DNA of 64,000 bases from Gp6-AA40 sp036274155 (GCA_036274155.1 DASUGH010000094.1:3597-67596); one strand, 5' to 3'; positions 25,456 to 35,785 are shown, counted from the first letter of the stretch. Notes: a model not told the origin generated them from the sequence alone. Program-made: numbers and translations.

Positions 25456-25911
25456 TCAATGCGATGAGAGCAGCTCGTTCAACGCTGTCCTGAGCTCGTT
25501 CGGCAGGGCGACGGGGCGCCGGGTGGATCGATCCACGTAAACGTGGACGAAGTGTCCCTGGGCAGACGCAAGAGGGTCGTCGTTGCGGAAGAGCCCGATT
25601 TCGTACCGGACGCTGCTGGATCCCAGCCGCGCCACTCGAAGCCCGGCGTGCACCGTGTCTGGAAACGTGATCGGGCTGAAGTAGCTGCACTGCGTTTCGA
25701 CGACGAGGCCGATCACCCCGCCGCGTTCGATGTCGAGCACGCCCGCGTCCAGCAAGTACAAGTTCACCACGGTGTCGAAATACGAGTAGTAGACGACGTT
25801 GTTGACGTGGCCAAACACGTCGTTGTCCATCCAGCGTGTGGGGATGGCCCGGAAGTGGCGGTAGGCGTTTCGGGCCTCTGGCGCAGGCTTGCCTGGCGGA
25901 TCGGATGGCAT
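25456..25911 (-). CDS. Acyl-CoA thioesterase (4HBT/YbgC-FadM type hot-dog fold)
   Basis: 151 residues from the ATG at 25911; the frame extends much further upstream without family similarity. The hot-dog thioesterase motif is clear: TRWMDNDVFGHVNNVVYYSY, containing the DxxGHVNNxxY signature with the catalytic Asp. It is followed by VETQCSYFSPITFPDTVHAG. It hydrolyses acyl-CoA thioesters in the cytoplasm, probably medium- or short-chain or aromatic acyl groups. It is convergent with the SnoaL-like gene and divergent from the receptor gene at 26038. Confidence 0.87.
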   Translation of the reverse strand: MPSDPPGKPAPEARNAYRHFRAIPTRWMDNDVFGHVNNVVYYSYFDTVVNLYLLDAGVLDIERGGVIGLVVETQCSYFSPITFPDTVHAGLRVARLGSSSVRYEIGLFRNDDPLASAQGHFVHVYVDRSTRRPVALPNELRTALNELLSSH

Positions 25912-26009
25912 AGGGCTTCGATATCCAGCCGCAAGGGATCGGCCGTAGTCAACCACGAAGGCGCACGCGTGACCGCGCCGCAATTGCCTGTCTAACCTCA
26001 GCCGTGAAG

Positions 26010-26018
26010 TGCTACAGT
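26010..26018 (+). promoter_or_regulatory. Possible -10 element (TGCTACAGT) for the receptor gene
   Basis: TGCTACAGT ends 19 nt before the ATG at 26038, matching the recurrent TGCTANNNT pattern. It implies a very short leader that still includes the CCGGAGG ribosome-binding site. Confidence 0.35.
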
Positions 26019-26037
26019 GAGCCGGCCCGGAGGCTTG

Positions 26038-29000
26038 ATGAGGCTGTTCGTCGTGGCTGCGTTCGGGGGATGGCTGATGATCCCGTCGCCAGCGATGTCT
26101 CAGGCTCGGCTCACCGCGGCCGATCTCGGAGGAACTGTCACGGATCAATCGGGTGCGGTTGTGGCCAACGCGACGATCACGGTGACCAACACCGAGACCA
26201 ACGTGGAACGGACATCCGAAACCGAGTCCGGCGGCCGCTATTCGGTGCCTGCGCTTCCTCCAGGCAGGTATCACGTGGCCGTGTCGCGTTCGGGATTCAC
26301 CAGCCAGGTCCGTGAGGACGTCGACCTCTTCGTCGGCGAGTCGGTCACCATCGACTTCACGCTGGTCCTTGCGCCTCAGCAGCAGACTGTCACGGTCACG
26401 CCCGAGGTGCCGCCGGTGCAGACGAATCGCACCGAGCTGTCAACGCTCATCAGCCAGCAGCAGATCGACGGCCTGCCGATCAACGGCCGGAACGTCATCG
26501 GCTTTTCAGTCATCACGCCAGGCGTTGCGCCGGACCATACGCCGCAGCAGGGTTCGACGCTGACGTCCGGGCTGTCCTTCGGGGGACAGCGCGCTCGCTC
26601 CAACAACATCATGGTCGACGGCCTCGACAACAACGACATCGCCGTCGGCGCGGTGCGAGCGACGTTCAGCCAGGAAGCGATTCGCGAATTTCAGGTCCTG
26701 GCAAACTCGTACTCAGCCGAATTCGGAAAGGCGGCGGGCGGTGTGGTCAACATCGTCACCAGGAGCGGAACGAACGTCCTACATGGCAACGCGTACTTCT
26801 ACTTCCGCGACAAGAGCCTCAATGCCCGGAGCCACTTCGAGCAGTTCGACGTCTTCGGGAATCCGGTGAGCCTCGACAAGGCTCCGTACCGCCAGGCACA
26901 GTGGGGCGCCACGGTCGGAGGGCCGATCCGGAAGGACCGAACGTTCTTCTTCGTGTCCCAGGAGCGCACCGACATCACAGACAACCGGGTCGTCACCATC
27001 GACGCGACCGCGGCGTCAGTCCTCGCCAGCGTCGGCTTCCCGGTGCAGCTTGGCAACGTGCCGTTGGCCGTCATCAACAACGAGGTGCTGGGCAAGATCG
27101 ATCACCACTGGTCGCCGCTGCATCATCTCGAGTTCCGCGTGAACTACGCCGACATCGAACGGGAAGGCGTTGACGACTTCGGCGGCATCGTCGCGCGCAG
27201 CCGCGGCACGGTGCAGCTGCGAACGAACTGGTCGGTGTCGGCATCGCAGACCGACGTGTTGTCGGCACGCTGGGTCAACGAATCCCGGTTTCAGTACGCG
27301 TACGAGGATCAGGCAATCAACGCGCTCGACCCTGCCTGCGGCGGCGCATGCATCGAACCCGACCAGGGCGGCCCGACGCTCGAGGTCACTGGAGTGGCCA
27401 GCGTTGGACGTCAGCGCATCACGCCGAATCAGCGGCTCAACAACCGGCTTCAGTTCGTCGAGACCGTCAGTTACGTCACTGGAACGCATCATGTGAAGGC
27501 AGGTGCGGAGTACAACCACCTCTCGTATCCCGAAGGGGGAAACATGCTGCCGCTTCACTTCGGCGGCCGCTACATCTTCAGTCCGATTCCTGCACTCGGG
27601 GTCGCCACGGCACTGGACGGCGTCAGCCGGGGGATCCCGGCCGCCTACGTGCAAGGGTATGGCAATCCCGTGTACGGCCGCTACGGGTATCGGGACGTAT
27701 CGCTCTTTGCTCAAGACGAATGGAAACGCGGGCGGTTGGTCGTGAAGCCGGGCATCCGCTATCAGCGTCAATTCTTCGAGGATGCCACGTATACAGTGAC
27801 GGACGTCGGCGGAGGTACATTCTCCTATCCAACGCCGAGCGACGCCGACAACATCGCTCCGCGAATCGGTCTCGCGTACGACCTGACCGGAGATGGACGG
27901 ACGGTTGTGCATGGCTCGTACGGCATCTTCTACGACAACATCATCTCCGGCATTCTCAGCGTCGGACGCATCGTCAATGGCTCGTCGGAGGGCGTGCGGA
28001 CGCTTGTGCTGGCGGCTCCAAGAGCGTCTGTCGCCTGGAGTGCGCCCGGTCATGCACTCACCGAGAGCCAGGCAGTCGCGCTGCTCGGCTCGTCTTACCC
28101 CAGCGTCGCCATCATGCCCGGGCCGACGCTGGAGAATTCCTACGCGCACCAGGCAGCGATCGGCGTCGACCGGCTGCTGGCGCCCAATCTGAGTATCAGC
28201 GTCAACGGTGTCTACGTGCGCGGCTTTCATCTACCCGGCACGCTGGACTACAACCCGGTTCTGGGAGCGACCCTCGGTCCGGGCCGCCGCCCGAACGATC
28301 TGCCCTGTTCCGCCAATCCGGCGGCCGTGTGTGTCAACGGCGCGATCCCGGGGACGTCGGCCTCGGTGCTTCAATACACGTCGTTCGGCGAGAGCTGGTA
28401 TCAAGGGTTGACGGTGGCGCTGAGCAAGCGGTTCGATCGGAACTATCAGTTCCTCCTGTCCTACACGTTATCGAAAGCCGAAGACACCTCCACCGACTTC
28501 CAGACGAATTTTCTCCCTCAGAACAGCGGCTTTGGCCGCGACCCCGCGAACGCCTTCGGGCTGCCTCGTGGCTTCGACCCCGACTCCGAGCGCGGACCAG
28601 CCACGCAGGACCAGCGCCACCGTTTGGTGCTGTCAGGTATCTACGAGCTTCCGCACGCGATCCAGCTCTCCGGCATCCTCTCGGCGGCGTCCGGACGGCC
28701 GTTCACGCCGCTGGCCGGCCAGGATCTCAACCTCGATGGGAATGGCGGCGCGTTTCCCCCCGACCGCGCCCGTGTCGACCCGCTCGACGAGTCCACCAGC
28801 GTCGGCCGGAACAGCGGAACGACGGCCAATCAGTTCACCGTCGACCTGCGCTTCAGCAAGAAGTTCACGATCGCGCGAAACACTGCGGTCATGGCGATCG
28901 TCGAAGCGTTCAACGTCTTCAATCGGGTCAACTTCTACGAAGACACCAACCAGTCGTCGTTCGTCATCTTCGGGCCGGGCGCCTACCCGTCGAACCCGTT

Positions 29001-29073
29001 GCCCACGTACGGGAAGTACACGTTGACGTTGCCGCCACGGCAGGTTCAGATCGCGGCCAAATTCAGCTTCTGA
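26038..29073 (+). CDS. Oar-like TonB-dependent outer-membrane receptor
   Basis: 1011 residues from the ATG at 26038, with GGAGG 6 nt upstream. Signal peptide (LFVVAAFGGWLMIPSPAMS), then a carboxypeptidase-regulatory-like domain (about 30-110: LGGTVTDQSGAVVANATITV, GGRYSVPALPPGRYHVAVS). A plug domain follows (INGRNVIGFSVITPGV, IMVDGLDNN, FQVLANSYSAEFGKAAGGV) and then a long barrel ending in QIAAKFSF, whose C-terminal Phe fits Bam-dependent assembly. No obvious TonB box. This architecture is expanded in acidobacteria and thought to import large nutrients; the ligand is unknown. It converges on the kinase gene with a 24-bp gap. Confidence 0.9.
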   Translation: MRLFVVAAFGGWLMIPSPAMSQARLTAADLGGTVTDQSGAVVANATITVTNTETNVERTSETESGGRYSVPALPPGRYHVAVSRSGFTSQVREDVDLFVGESVTIDFTLVLAPQQQTVTVTPEVPPVQTNRTELSTLISQQQIDGLPINGRNVIGFSVITPGVAPDHTPQQGSTLTSGLSFGGQRARSNNIMVDGLDNNDIAVGAVRATFSQEAIREFQVLANSYSAEFGKAAGGVVNIVTRSGTNVLHGNAYFYFRDKSLNARSHFEQFDVFGNPVSLDKAPYRQAQWGATVGGPIRKDRTFFFVSQERTDITDNRVVTIDATAASVLASVGFPVQLGNVPLAVINNEVLGKIDHHWSPLHHLEFRVNYADIEREGVDDFGGIVARSRGTVQLRTNWSVSASQTDVLSARWVNESRFQYAYEDQAINALDPACGGACIEPDQGGPTLEVTGVASVGRQRITPNQRLNNRLQFVETVSYVTGTHHVKAGAEYNHLSYPEGGNMLPLHFGGRYIFSPIPALGVATALDGVSRGIPAAYVQGYGNPVYGRYGYRDVSLFAQDEWKRGRLVVKPGIRYQRQFFEDATYTVTDVGGGTFSYPTPSDADNIAPRIGLAYDLTGDGRTVVHGSYGIFYDNIISGILSVGRIVNGSSEGVRTLVLAAPRASVAWSAPGHALTESQAVALLGSSYPSVAIMPGPTLENSYAHQAAIGVDRLLAPNLSISVNGVYVRGFHLPGTLDYNPVLGATLGPGRRPNDLPCSANPAAVCVNGAIPGTSASVLQYTSFGESWYQGLTVALSKRFDRNYQFLLSYTLSKAEDTSTDFQTNFLPQNSGFGRDPANAFGLPRGFDPDSERGPATQDQRHRLVLSGIYELPHAIQLSGILSAASGRPFTPLAGQDLNLDGNGGAFPPDRARVDPLDESTSVGRNSGTTANQFTVDLRFSKKFTIARNTAVMAIVEAFNVFNRVNFYEDTNQSSFVIFGPGAYPSNPLPTYGKYTLTLPPRQVQIAAKFSF

Positions 29074-29097
29074 CGCGTCCCCTCTCGATCCAGTCCC

Positions 29098-32000
29098 TCA
29101 CCGGAGCGCGTTCAACAGCGTCTGCGCCTCTCTCAGGTCGGCGGTACTGAATCCTTCGGTGAACGAGCTGTAGGTGCCACCGAGCAGCGCAACCGCCTGC
29201 TCCGACTTGTTTTGACCGTGCCACAGGCGGGCAAGACTGGTCGCCGCCCGCAGCTCGAGCGACCGGGCGCGCTGGCGTCTCGCGATGTCAAGCGCCTGCG
29301 TGAAACACGATTCGGCGTTTGACGCACCCGATGGACCGCCGCGCATCACGAAGAGTTCGCCGCGGACCCGCTGCAGTTCGGCGTCGAAGAAGGCGGCCTC
29401 CCGGAGCTCCGTCAGTTCCGTCAACAGGAGATTGGCTCCTTCGTCCCACTTTCCCCCACGCGCGAGCAGCAACGCGAAATCGCCGGCAAAGCGGCGCTGA
29501 CTGGCGCGCCCTTCGATGGCGGACAGTCGTTCCCAGCCCTCTCTCAATCGCACGAGCCCTTCGTCGATCGAACCGCGCGCGGCACGCACGAGCCCTTCCA
29601 GGCACATGCTCGTGGCGACGAAATAGGCGAAGCCCTCTTTCGTCGCCAATGCCAGTGCGTCCTTGTTGTGTCTCTCGAGTTGATCCCAGTCGCCGCTCCA
29701 ATGGTCCAGGGCGCTCACGAACGTCAGCGCGTAGGCGCTCGTGTAGCCATGCGCCACCTCACCGGCCAATCGCAGGCTCTCTTCGATCTCCCGGCGGGCC
29801 CGATCGGGATACCCCAGAAACCACTGTGACCACGCGAGATACGTGTGGACGCCGACGAGCGGGTCGAAGCCGTAGGTGATGCACATGGCGCGGCGCTGTT
29901 CCGCGTCGACCTCGCCGGTCGAGCGTTCGCAGACCTCTGCCGCGGTGGCGAAGTGTCCGCGATAGTAGTGCACTGCTCCAGCACTGGCCACCCAATTGAG
30001 GGCGAGCGCCGAATCCTTGCTGTGACCTGCCAGCTGACCGACGCTGTTACAGTTCTGCTGCGCCGCATCCATTTGAAGCCGGACGATGTTGTATGCGTAA
30101 ACCCCGCGAAGAACACGGGCGAGTGCCTCGCTCTCTCCGAATTCCCGACAGAGGACACTGGCCCGGTCGTAGATTTCCTGCACGTCACGGCTCGAGTAGC
30201 CTCGAGCAGCTGTCGCAGGCACGCCCATAATGAGCAGCACGGCCAGCACACGGCGCCGCACCTCGGCGCTATCGGGCAGTGCACTCAACTGATCCAACGC
30301 CCGCCGGCCCAGCGTCAGCGCTTCTTCGTACGCCAGGACGTCAGCGGCCTTCCTGGCCGCCACGCGAAAGTAGTCGGCAGCGCGGGAGAAGTCGCGACCC
30401 GACTCGTACAGAACGGCCAGCTCCGATGCGATGTCGTTGGATCTGTCGCGGTAAAAGGACTCGAGAGCCGCGGCCACGGCGCGACTGAGCGCGGTCTTCC
30501 GTGCCGGTGTCAGCGAGGCGTACAACCGGTTCTGATAGAGGACATGTACAAATCGATAGCGCAGGGTCAACGTGCGATCCGGAAACTGCTGCTCGCGCAC
30601 ACGTCGCACAAAGCCATGCACGCGATCGAGCGCGTCGAGTTCGTCCTCGACGTCGGCCGGGTCGAGGTGCAGGACTTCGGCGACCACGGCACCCTCGAAT
30701 TCGTACCCTTGGACGCTGGCGGCGATGAGCATTCGACGTCTGTTCTCGTCGAGCACGTCGATCTTCCGCTGAATCATGCTGCGGACCGATTCGGGTAGAT
30801 CGCTGGCGATGTCGGGCACCGACCGGGTGAGCGTCCATTGTCCCTTGTCCCGACTGAGCAGCTTCTGCTCGGCGAGGTAGCTCAGCACGGCCACCATGAA
30901 CAGTGGATTGCCCTCGGTCTTGGCGTGAATCATGTCGAGGAAGCGGCGCGGGAAGCAGTGCGAGGGGAAGGTCGCGTCGACGTATTGAAGTGTTTCTTCT
31001 CGCGTCAGAAACCCCAATTCCACACTGCGGCAGAGACCGCGGCTCTGCAGATCACGTGTCATCGAGAGAAACGGATGGTGCTGCGCGTGCAGTTCCTCGG
31101 GCCGATACGCCACGATGATCAGCACGGGCAATCCGTCGAGGTGCCTCGTCACGTAGTTGAGGACATCGACCGTGGAGATATCGCTCCAATGCACGTCGTC
31201 GAAGAAGAAGACGATGGGGTGCTGGCGGGACGCCTCGGTGAGGAAGGCGACCACCTCGCGCTTGAGTCGTTCCTGTGTCCCGCTCCTGGCATCGCGCACG
31301 ACCCCGCTCCATGAGGAGTCCTGGACCGAACTCGACGCCACCTGCACGTACCAGAGCGGAGCGACCGATTTCATCAGCCGCGCCAATGTCCCGTCGCCTC
31401 GCACCAGTTCTTCCAGGGCGTCCAGCAGCGGCAGATACGCTTCAGTGCCTGCCAGCCGCTCCGAACAGCGGCCGCGCGCGATGGCGGGAATCGGGGTCTC
31501 CTCGACGACTTCCGCGAGAAACTCATCGACGAGCGTGCTCTTGCCGATCCCGGGTTCGCCCGACACACACAGCAGCAAGCCGGAGCCCTCTCGCACGTGG
31601 GCGAGCGCTTCGTGTAGTTCACGACGCGCGTTTCCCCGGCCGACCAGAGTCCGCCTCGCAGCCGTCGTCGTGGCAACGGTGCGGCCCGGTCTCGACGTGA
31701 ACGGCCGGTTGACGTCGGCGAGCGTGGCCGCCACTTCCGATGCCGCGGGACGCAGATCGGCGTCCTTCTGGAGCATCCGCAGCAAGAGCCCTTCGAGGTT
31801 TCCGGAGAGCTCCACGTTGACGCGCGACGGAGGAACCGGAGCTTGCGCGAGAATGGCGTGCAGCACTCCGTAATGCGATTCCGCTTCGAACGGATGCTGG
31901 CCGGTCGCCAGCTCGTAGAGCACGAGGCCGAGCGAGAAGATGTCGGATGCCGGCCCGACAACGTCGGCGGTTGCCTGCTCGGGCGACATGTACCTGTGCG

Positions 32001-32526
32001 TGCCGAGGATTGTTCGTTGTCCAGTTTCGAAGGTTGTCGAGACCGTCGAAGACCGGTCTACCGGCTGCGTCAGACGGGCCAGCCCGAAGTCCAGGACCTT
32101 CACATAGCCGTCGTCACGCACCATGATGTTTTCCGGCTTCACGTCACGATGCACGATGCCGGCGGCATGCGCCACCGATAGCGCTTCGGCCGTCTGACGC
32201 CCCCAACTGACGAGTCGTTCGATGCCGACCGGCTGGCCGGTCAGCGCCCGGAGGCGTTGCCCCCGCACCAGCTCCATCGCAATGAAGGGACCGCAGACGT
32301 CTTCACCCGCCTCGAAGACGGTCACGATGTTGGGGTGATTCAGCGCCGACGCCGCGCGGGATTCACGGAAGAAACGCTCGATCGCGTACGGATCGTCCTG
32401 TTTCTTGAGCAGCTTGAGGGCAACTTCCCGACCCAGGCGCTCGTCGAGCGCTCGATACACGACGCCCATACCGCCTTCGCCCAGCACGCCCAGGACGCGG
32501 TAGCGCCCGATCACTTCGTGGGTCAC
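29098..32526 (-). CDS. Ser/Thr protein kinase with AAA ATPase and TPR-like C-terminus (PknK-like architecture)
   Basis: 1142 residues starting at GTG 32526. The kinase domain (about 8-280) has GEGGMGVVY, catalytic Lys in VALKLLKK, HRDVKPENIMV, VLDFGLARL and YMSPEQATA. It is followed by an ATPase module: Walker A GEPGIGKST around residue 335 and Walker B PIVFFFDDVHWSD. The last ~500 residues are helical repeats resembling TPRs (ADYFRVAARKAADVLAYEEA, ALTLGRRALDQLSALPD). The layout resembles PknK and MalT/STAND regulators but without a terminal DNA-binding domain. It is cytoplasmic, with no transmembrane segment. It probably integrates a ligand or protein signal through the ATPase module. Confidence 0.9.
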   Translation of the reverse strand: MTHEVIGRYRVLGVLGEGGMGVVYRALDERLGREVALKLLKKQDDPYAIERFFRESRAASALNHPNIVTVFEAGEDVCGPFIAMELVRGQRLRALTGQPVGIERLVSWGRQTAEALSVAHAAGIVHRDVKPENIMVRDDGYVKVLDFGLARLTQPVDRSSTVSTTFETGQRTILGTHRYMSPEQATADVVGPASDIFSLGLVLYELATGQHPFEAESHYGVLHAILAQAPVPPSRVNVELSGNLEGLLLRMLQKDADLRPAASEVAATLADVNRPFTSRPGRTVATTTAARRTLVGRGNARRELHEALAHVREGSGLLLCVSGEPGIGKSTLVDEFLAEVVEETPIPAIARGRCSERLAGTEAYLPLLDALEELVRGDGTLARLMKSVAPLWYVQVASSSVQDSSWSGVVRDARSGTQERLKREVVAFLTEASRQHPIVFFFDDVHWSDISTVDVLNYVTRHLDGLPVLIIVAYRPEELHAQHHPFLSMTRDLQSRGLCRSVELGFLTREETLQYVDATFPSHCFPRRFLDMIHAKTEGNPLFMVAVLSYLAEQKLLSRDKGQWTLTRSVPDIASDLPESVRSMIQRKIDVLDENRRRMLIAASVQGYEFEGAVVAEVLHLDPADVEDELDALDRVHGFVRRVREQQFPDRTLTLRYRFVHVLYQNRLYASLTPARKTALSRAVAAALESFYRDRSNDIASELAVLYESGRDFSRAADYFRVAARKAADVLAYEEALTLGRRALDQLSALPDSAEVRRRVLAVLLIMGVPATAARGYSSRDVQEIYDRASVLCREFGESEALARVLRGVYAYNIVRLQMDAAQQNCNSVGQLAGHSKDSALALNWVASAGAVHYYRGHFATAAEVCERSTGEVDAEQRRAMCITYGFDPLVGVHTYLAWSQWFLGYPDRARREIEESLRLAGEVAHGYTSAYALTFVSALDHWSGDWDQLERHNKDALALATKEGFAYFVATSMCLEGLVRAARGSIDEGLVRLREGWERLSAIEGRASQRRFAGDFALLLARGGKWDEGANLLLTELTELREAAFFDAELQRVRGELFVMRGGPSGASNAESCFTQALDIARRQRARSLELRAATSLARLWHGQNKSEQAVALLGGTYSSFTEGFSTADLREAQTLLNALR

Positions 32527-32642
32527 GGTGCCCCTCGGAGTACTTCCGACGATCGTGTAAGGACCGTATATTACCGCCCCGGGTTACAGCCCCGGCGCGC
32601 TCGGCGCGGAAGGGTGGGCGGCGCCGAAGGCGTTCGCGGCTT

Positions 32643-33950
32643 TCACACTCGAGTGCCGGTTGAATCGAGGTCGGTCAGCTCGCGCCCTGCCGTTTCGGGC
32701 AGCAGGAAGGTGGCGAGGATGGCGCAGAGCTGGGCGGTCACGCTCATGACGACCATCCCCGTGGAAATGCGCGTGTAGGCCGCCACCATCGCCACACCCT
32801 GGATGAACAGCGCGCTGGCGGCGCGGCCGAAGTTGTAGGCGAACGACTGCCCCGTCGCCCGCACTTCCGTGGGAAAGAGCTCGGTGAAATATGGGCCGAA
32901 CGAGGCGTAGATGCCGAACTGGAAGAAGCCGTAGACGAAACCGGCGGGCAGCAGGGTGAAGGCTGAATTGCCCAGCGGCAGAAAGATGTAGAGATTCACC
33001 GCCACGATGTATCCGATCGCGAAATAGCGGAAGGCCCGCCGCCGTCCTATCCGATCGCTCACATAGGCGTTGGTGAGAAATCCGAAAAAGCCGCCGAGAC
33101 TGTTGAACAACACATAGATGCCGGCGGCTGAAAGAGACAGGCCGCGCTCCTGGCTCAGGAACGTCGTGAGGTAATTGCTCACCGCGAAGCCCGCGCCCTG
33201 CGCGCCGAGGGCGAGCAGGCAGGCCAGCGCGGTCAGCCGGCGCAGCTTCGGCTGAAAGATCGCTACCGGCAGGAAGGTGCGGCCGTGTTTCTGCGCCCGT
33301 GCCCTGGCCCGCTTGTAGATCTCGGCGTCGTCGTCCTCGCGGCGTACGAAGAAGACGAGCAGCGCTGGCAGCACGCCGATCCAGAACGCGAAGCGCCAGC
33401 CCAGAGCAACAGGCAGCATTGCCGCCACCGGCCCGGCAAGCAGCGCCGCGAGAGCCGAGCCCGGGCCCGCTGCGCTCTGCACCGCGCCGAGCGCCTTACC
33501 GCGATGCGCGGGAGCGACGAGCTCGCCCAGCAGCACCGCACCGACCGCCCACTCGGCGCCGAACCCGAAGCCCTGCAAGGTGCGCAGCACCAGAAGCTGG
33601 GTGTAGTCCTGAGCGAAGCCGGAGAGGAAGGAGAAGATGGAGAACCACAGGATCGTCACCTGCAGCACGCGGGCGCGGCCGTAACGGTCGGCCAGCCAGC
33701 CGCCGGTCCAACCACCGATGGCGGCGGAGAAATAGTTGGCGCTGGCGATCGAGCCAGCCTGGGCCAGCGTCAAGCCGAGCCCGGCGATGATCGCCGGAAT
33801 CAGATACTGGTAGACGAACCCGTCCATGGAATCGAGGCCCCAGGCCACGGCGCAGGTCCAGAACACCCGCCGCACCTTGGGCGTCGACTGCCGGTACCAG
33901 CCGGTCAGCGACCGATCCACCTTCACTGGTTCCACTGAAATGTCCGTCAC
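32643..33950 (-). CDS. MFS transporter (metabolite:H+ symporter type)
   Basis: 435 residues and about twelve membrane segments, from GTG 33950. The loop 2-3 signature is GWLADRYGRARVLQ, and the second-half equivalent is NAYVSDRIGRRRAF. FGAEWAVGAVLLGELV in segment 4 and AVAWGLDSMDGFVYQYLIPA in segment 1 are typical of the NanT/ShiA/aromatic-acid symporter groups. It is probably an inner-membrane importer of an organic acid. It is the last gene of a unit with the SDR and DUF6282 genes (56-bp gap to the SDR stop), so it may import a substrate for them. Confidence 0.85.
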   Translation of the reverse strand: MTDISVEPVKVDRSLTGWYRQSTPKVRRVFWTCAVAWGLDSMDGFVYQYLIPAIIAGLGLTLAQAGSIASANYFSAAIGGWTGGWLADRYGRARVLQVTILWFSIFSFLSGFAQDYTQLLVLRTLQGFGFGAEWAVGAVLLGELVAPAHRGKALGAVQSAAGPGSALAALLAGPVAAMLPVALGWRFAFWIGVLPALLVFFVRREDDDAEIYKRARARAQKHGRTFLPVAIFQPKLRRLTALACLLALGAQGAGFAVSNYLTTFLSQERGLSLSAAGIYVLFNSLGGFFGFLTNAYVSDRIGRRRAFRYFAIGYIVAVNLYIFLPLGNSAFTLLPAGFVYGFFQFGIYASFGPYFTELFPTEVRATGQSFAYNFGRAASALFIQGVAMVAAYTRISTGMVVMSVTAQLCAILATFLLPETAGRELTDLDSTGTRV

Positions 33951-34006
33951 AGCTACCTGTCCCCGGCCGGATCAGCTCTCCGGTCTGTTCTCGCGGATGC
34001 CTGAGG

Positions 34007-34807
34007 TTACACAGTGGGATTCGCGCCGCCGTCGACGCGGATGTTGGCGCCGTTGATGAAGCCGGCCCGCGGACTGGCAAGGAAGGCGATCAGGTCCGCC
34101 AGTTCCTCCACGCGGGCGACACGGCCGAGCGGATTGGGCCGCATCTCGGTGGCAAAGCGATGTTCCCAGTCCGGCATGTCGCCGCTCCATCCGCGGGTTC
34201 TGGCGATGTCACGGATCCACCGCTCCAGCATCGGCGTGAGCACCGGCCCTGGAGTGATCGTGTTGACGGTGATGCCAGTGCCCGCCAGCACTTTTGCCAG
34301 GCCGGCGCTGAAAACAGCGACCGCGGCCTTGGTGCCGCCGTAGGCCACGGTCGTGTCGCTCGGCATCATCGCGCCGATGCTCGACATCTGGATGATGCGA
34401 CCCCATCGCCGCGCCCGCATCGGCGGCAGGAGGTGCTTCACCATTCGCACGATCGACGCGACGTTCCTGTCGTACTGATCGATCCAGGCGGCCGCGTCGA
34501 GGTTGTCCCAATCGTCCATGCGGAAGGCGGCGGCGTTGTTGATCAGAATGTCGATCGGACCAAAGGCCGCAAGGGCTGCGTTCGCTGCCTGCTCCGCACC
34601 TTCATCGTTCGACAGGTCGCCGAGCGCGGCGCTTGCCTTCCCGCCGTCAGCCGAAATGGCGGCGACGACACGTTCGGCCTCGGCCGCCCGTCGCCCGTGC
34701 ACCACAACGGCGGCGCCTTCCCGCGCCAGCCGCCGCGCAGTCGCCTCGCCGATGCCACCGGTGGATCCGGTGACGAGGGCGACCCTGCCGTGCAGCTCCA
34801 GGTCCAT
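34007..34807 (-). CDS. SDR family oxidoreductase
   Basis: 266 residues, a classical short-chain dehydrogenase/reductase. It has the cofactor motif TGSTGGIG (about residue 12-19), an NNAA motif, a catalytic Ser in MSSIG, and the YGGTK pair of Tyr and Lys. HGRR after strand 2 suggests NADP(H) rather than NAD(H). The C-terminal IRVDGGANPTV is typical. It catalyses oxidation of an alcohol or reduction of a keto group of an unknown substrate. Its ATG starts one base after the stop of the upstream DUF6282 gene (TGACATG), so translation is likely coupled. Confidence 0.92.
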   Translation of the reverse strand: MDLELHGRVALVTGSTGGIGEATARRLAREGAAVVVHGRRAAEAERVVAAISADGGKASAALGDLSNDEGAEQAANAALAAFGPIDILINNAAAFRMDDWDNLDAAAWIDQYDRNVASIVRMVKHLLPPMRARRWGRIIQMSSIGAMMPSDTTVAYGGTKAAVAVFSAGLAKVLAGTGITVNTITPGPVLTPMLERWIRDIARTRGWSGDMPDWEHRFATEMRPNPLGRVARVEELADLIAFLASPRAGFINGANIRVDGGANPTV

Positions 34808-34808
34808 G

Positions 34809-35759
34809 TCAGGAGCGCACCGCGGGCGGGGCGATTCCCATCAGGGTGCAGGCATTGAGCGAGATCAACTTGCGGATGTCTTCCTTGCCGTAGCCGATTC
34901 CCAGAAGAAGCAGAATCACCGACCGGAAGCTCGCCACGGGCCTTGGATTGTTGATCTGTCCGAGGTCGGATCCCAGGATGGTGCGGTCGACGCCGGCCGC
35001 CGTGATCAGCGCCTTCAGATCCTCACCGGTGAAGAACTTCGAATAGGCCTCGTTGATGAACATGCAGAAGGAATGCTCGATCCAGACCCCCATCTGTGCC
35101 AGCTCCCTGATGTCGGCGACGCTGGCGTCGATCGCGAAGGTGGGATGGTTCACCAGCATCCGCTTCACGCCGCGTGCCCTGGCCTCCTCGAACAGCGGCC
35201 ACATCTCGCTGATGTGCAGGTGCCCGCCCGACAGCACCGCGTCGTGTGCGGCGATGAGGTCCAGAATCTGTTTGACCTCGTCCTTCAATTCGCCGCGGTC
35301 GCTGACGATCGTGATCCCGGTGGGCGGGAGCATCCTGCTCTTGGTCGGCAGGATGGTGTGCCGGTGGCCCTGGCGGATATGGTTGGCGGCGCTGAAGGTC
35401 GGCATCCAGACCATCCGCGCCCCCAGCTGCAGTCCGTGCTCGACGGCATAGGGATTGAGCCCGCCGGTGGAATTGTTGAGCGGCACGCCGGTGAACATCG
35501 TGATGTGGATGTCGCTGATCTCTTTGAGCAGTGCCACCACCGGCGTCACCGAGTAGTAATGATCCTTGAACAGGATGGCGTGCATGCCCGCGGCCTCGGC
35601 GTCGCGGATCGCCTCCAGGTGATTGAGGCATCGCGGCATGACCGACGGACCGCTGTGACAATGCAGGTCTACGGCGCCGTGCATCAGGTCGGCAATCTCT
35701 GCTTCCGGAACGTCGGGATAGAAGTCGACGACCGGCGTCTTGTCCCTGGGTATCGGCAT
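34809..35759 (-). CDS. DUF6282 amidohydrolase-like protein, cytosolic
   Basis: 316 residues with a TIM-barrel metallohydrolase pattern: DLHCHSGPS at strand 1 (HxH), KDHYYS, GGHLHISEM, VNHPTF and GSDLGQ. All likely metal ligands of the amidohydrolase fold are therefore present. No signal peptide is visible, unlike the two paralogues at 40116 and 51038. GAGGAC lies 9 nt before the ATG. It is the first gene of a three-gene unit with the SDR and the MFS transporter, suggesting hydrolysis or decarboxylation of an imported compound. The family has no established reaction. Confidence 0.8.
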   Translation of the reverse strand: MPIPRDKTPVVDFYPDVPEAEIADLMHGAVDLHCHSGPSVMPRCLNHLEAIRDAEAAGMHAILFKDHYYSVTPVVALLKEISDIHITMFTGVPLNNSTGGLNPYAVEHGLQLGARMVWMPTFSAANHIRQGHRHTILPTKSRMLPPTGITIVSDRGELKDEVKQILDLIAAHDAVLSGGHLHISEMWPLFEEARARGVKRMLVNHPTFAIDASVADIRELAQMGVWIEHSFCMFINEAYSKFFTGEDLKALITAAGVDRTILGSDLGQINNPRPVASFRSVILLLLGIGYGKEDIRKLISLNACTLMGIAPPAVRS

Positions 35760-35785
35760 CGATTCGTCCTCGTGGTCCGCTAAAC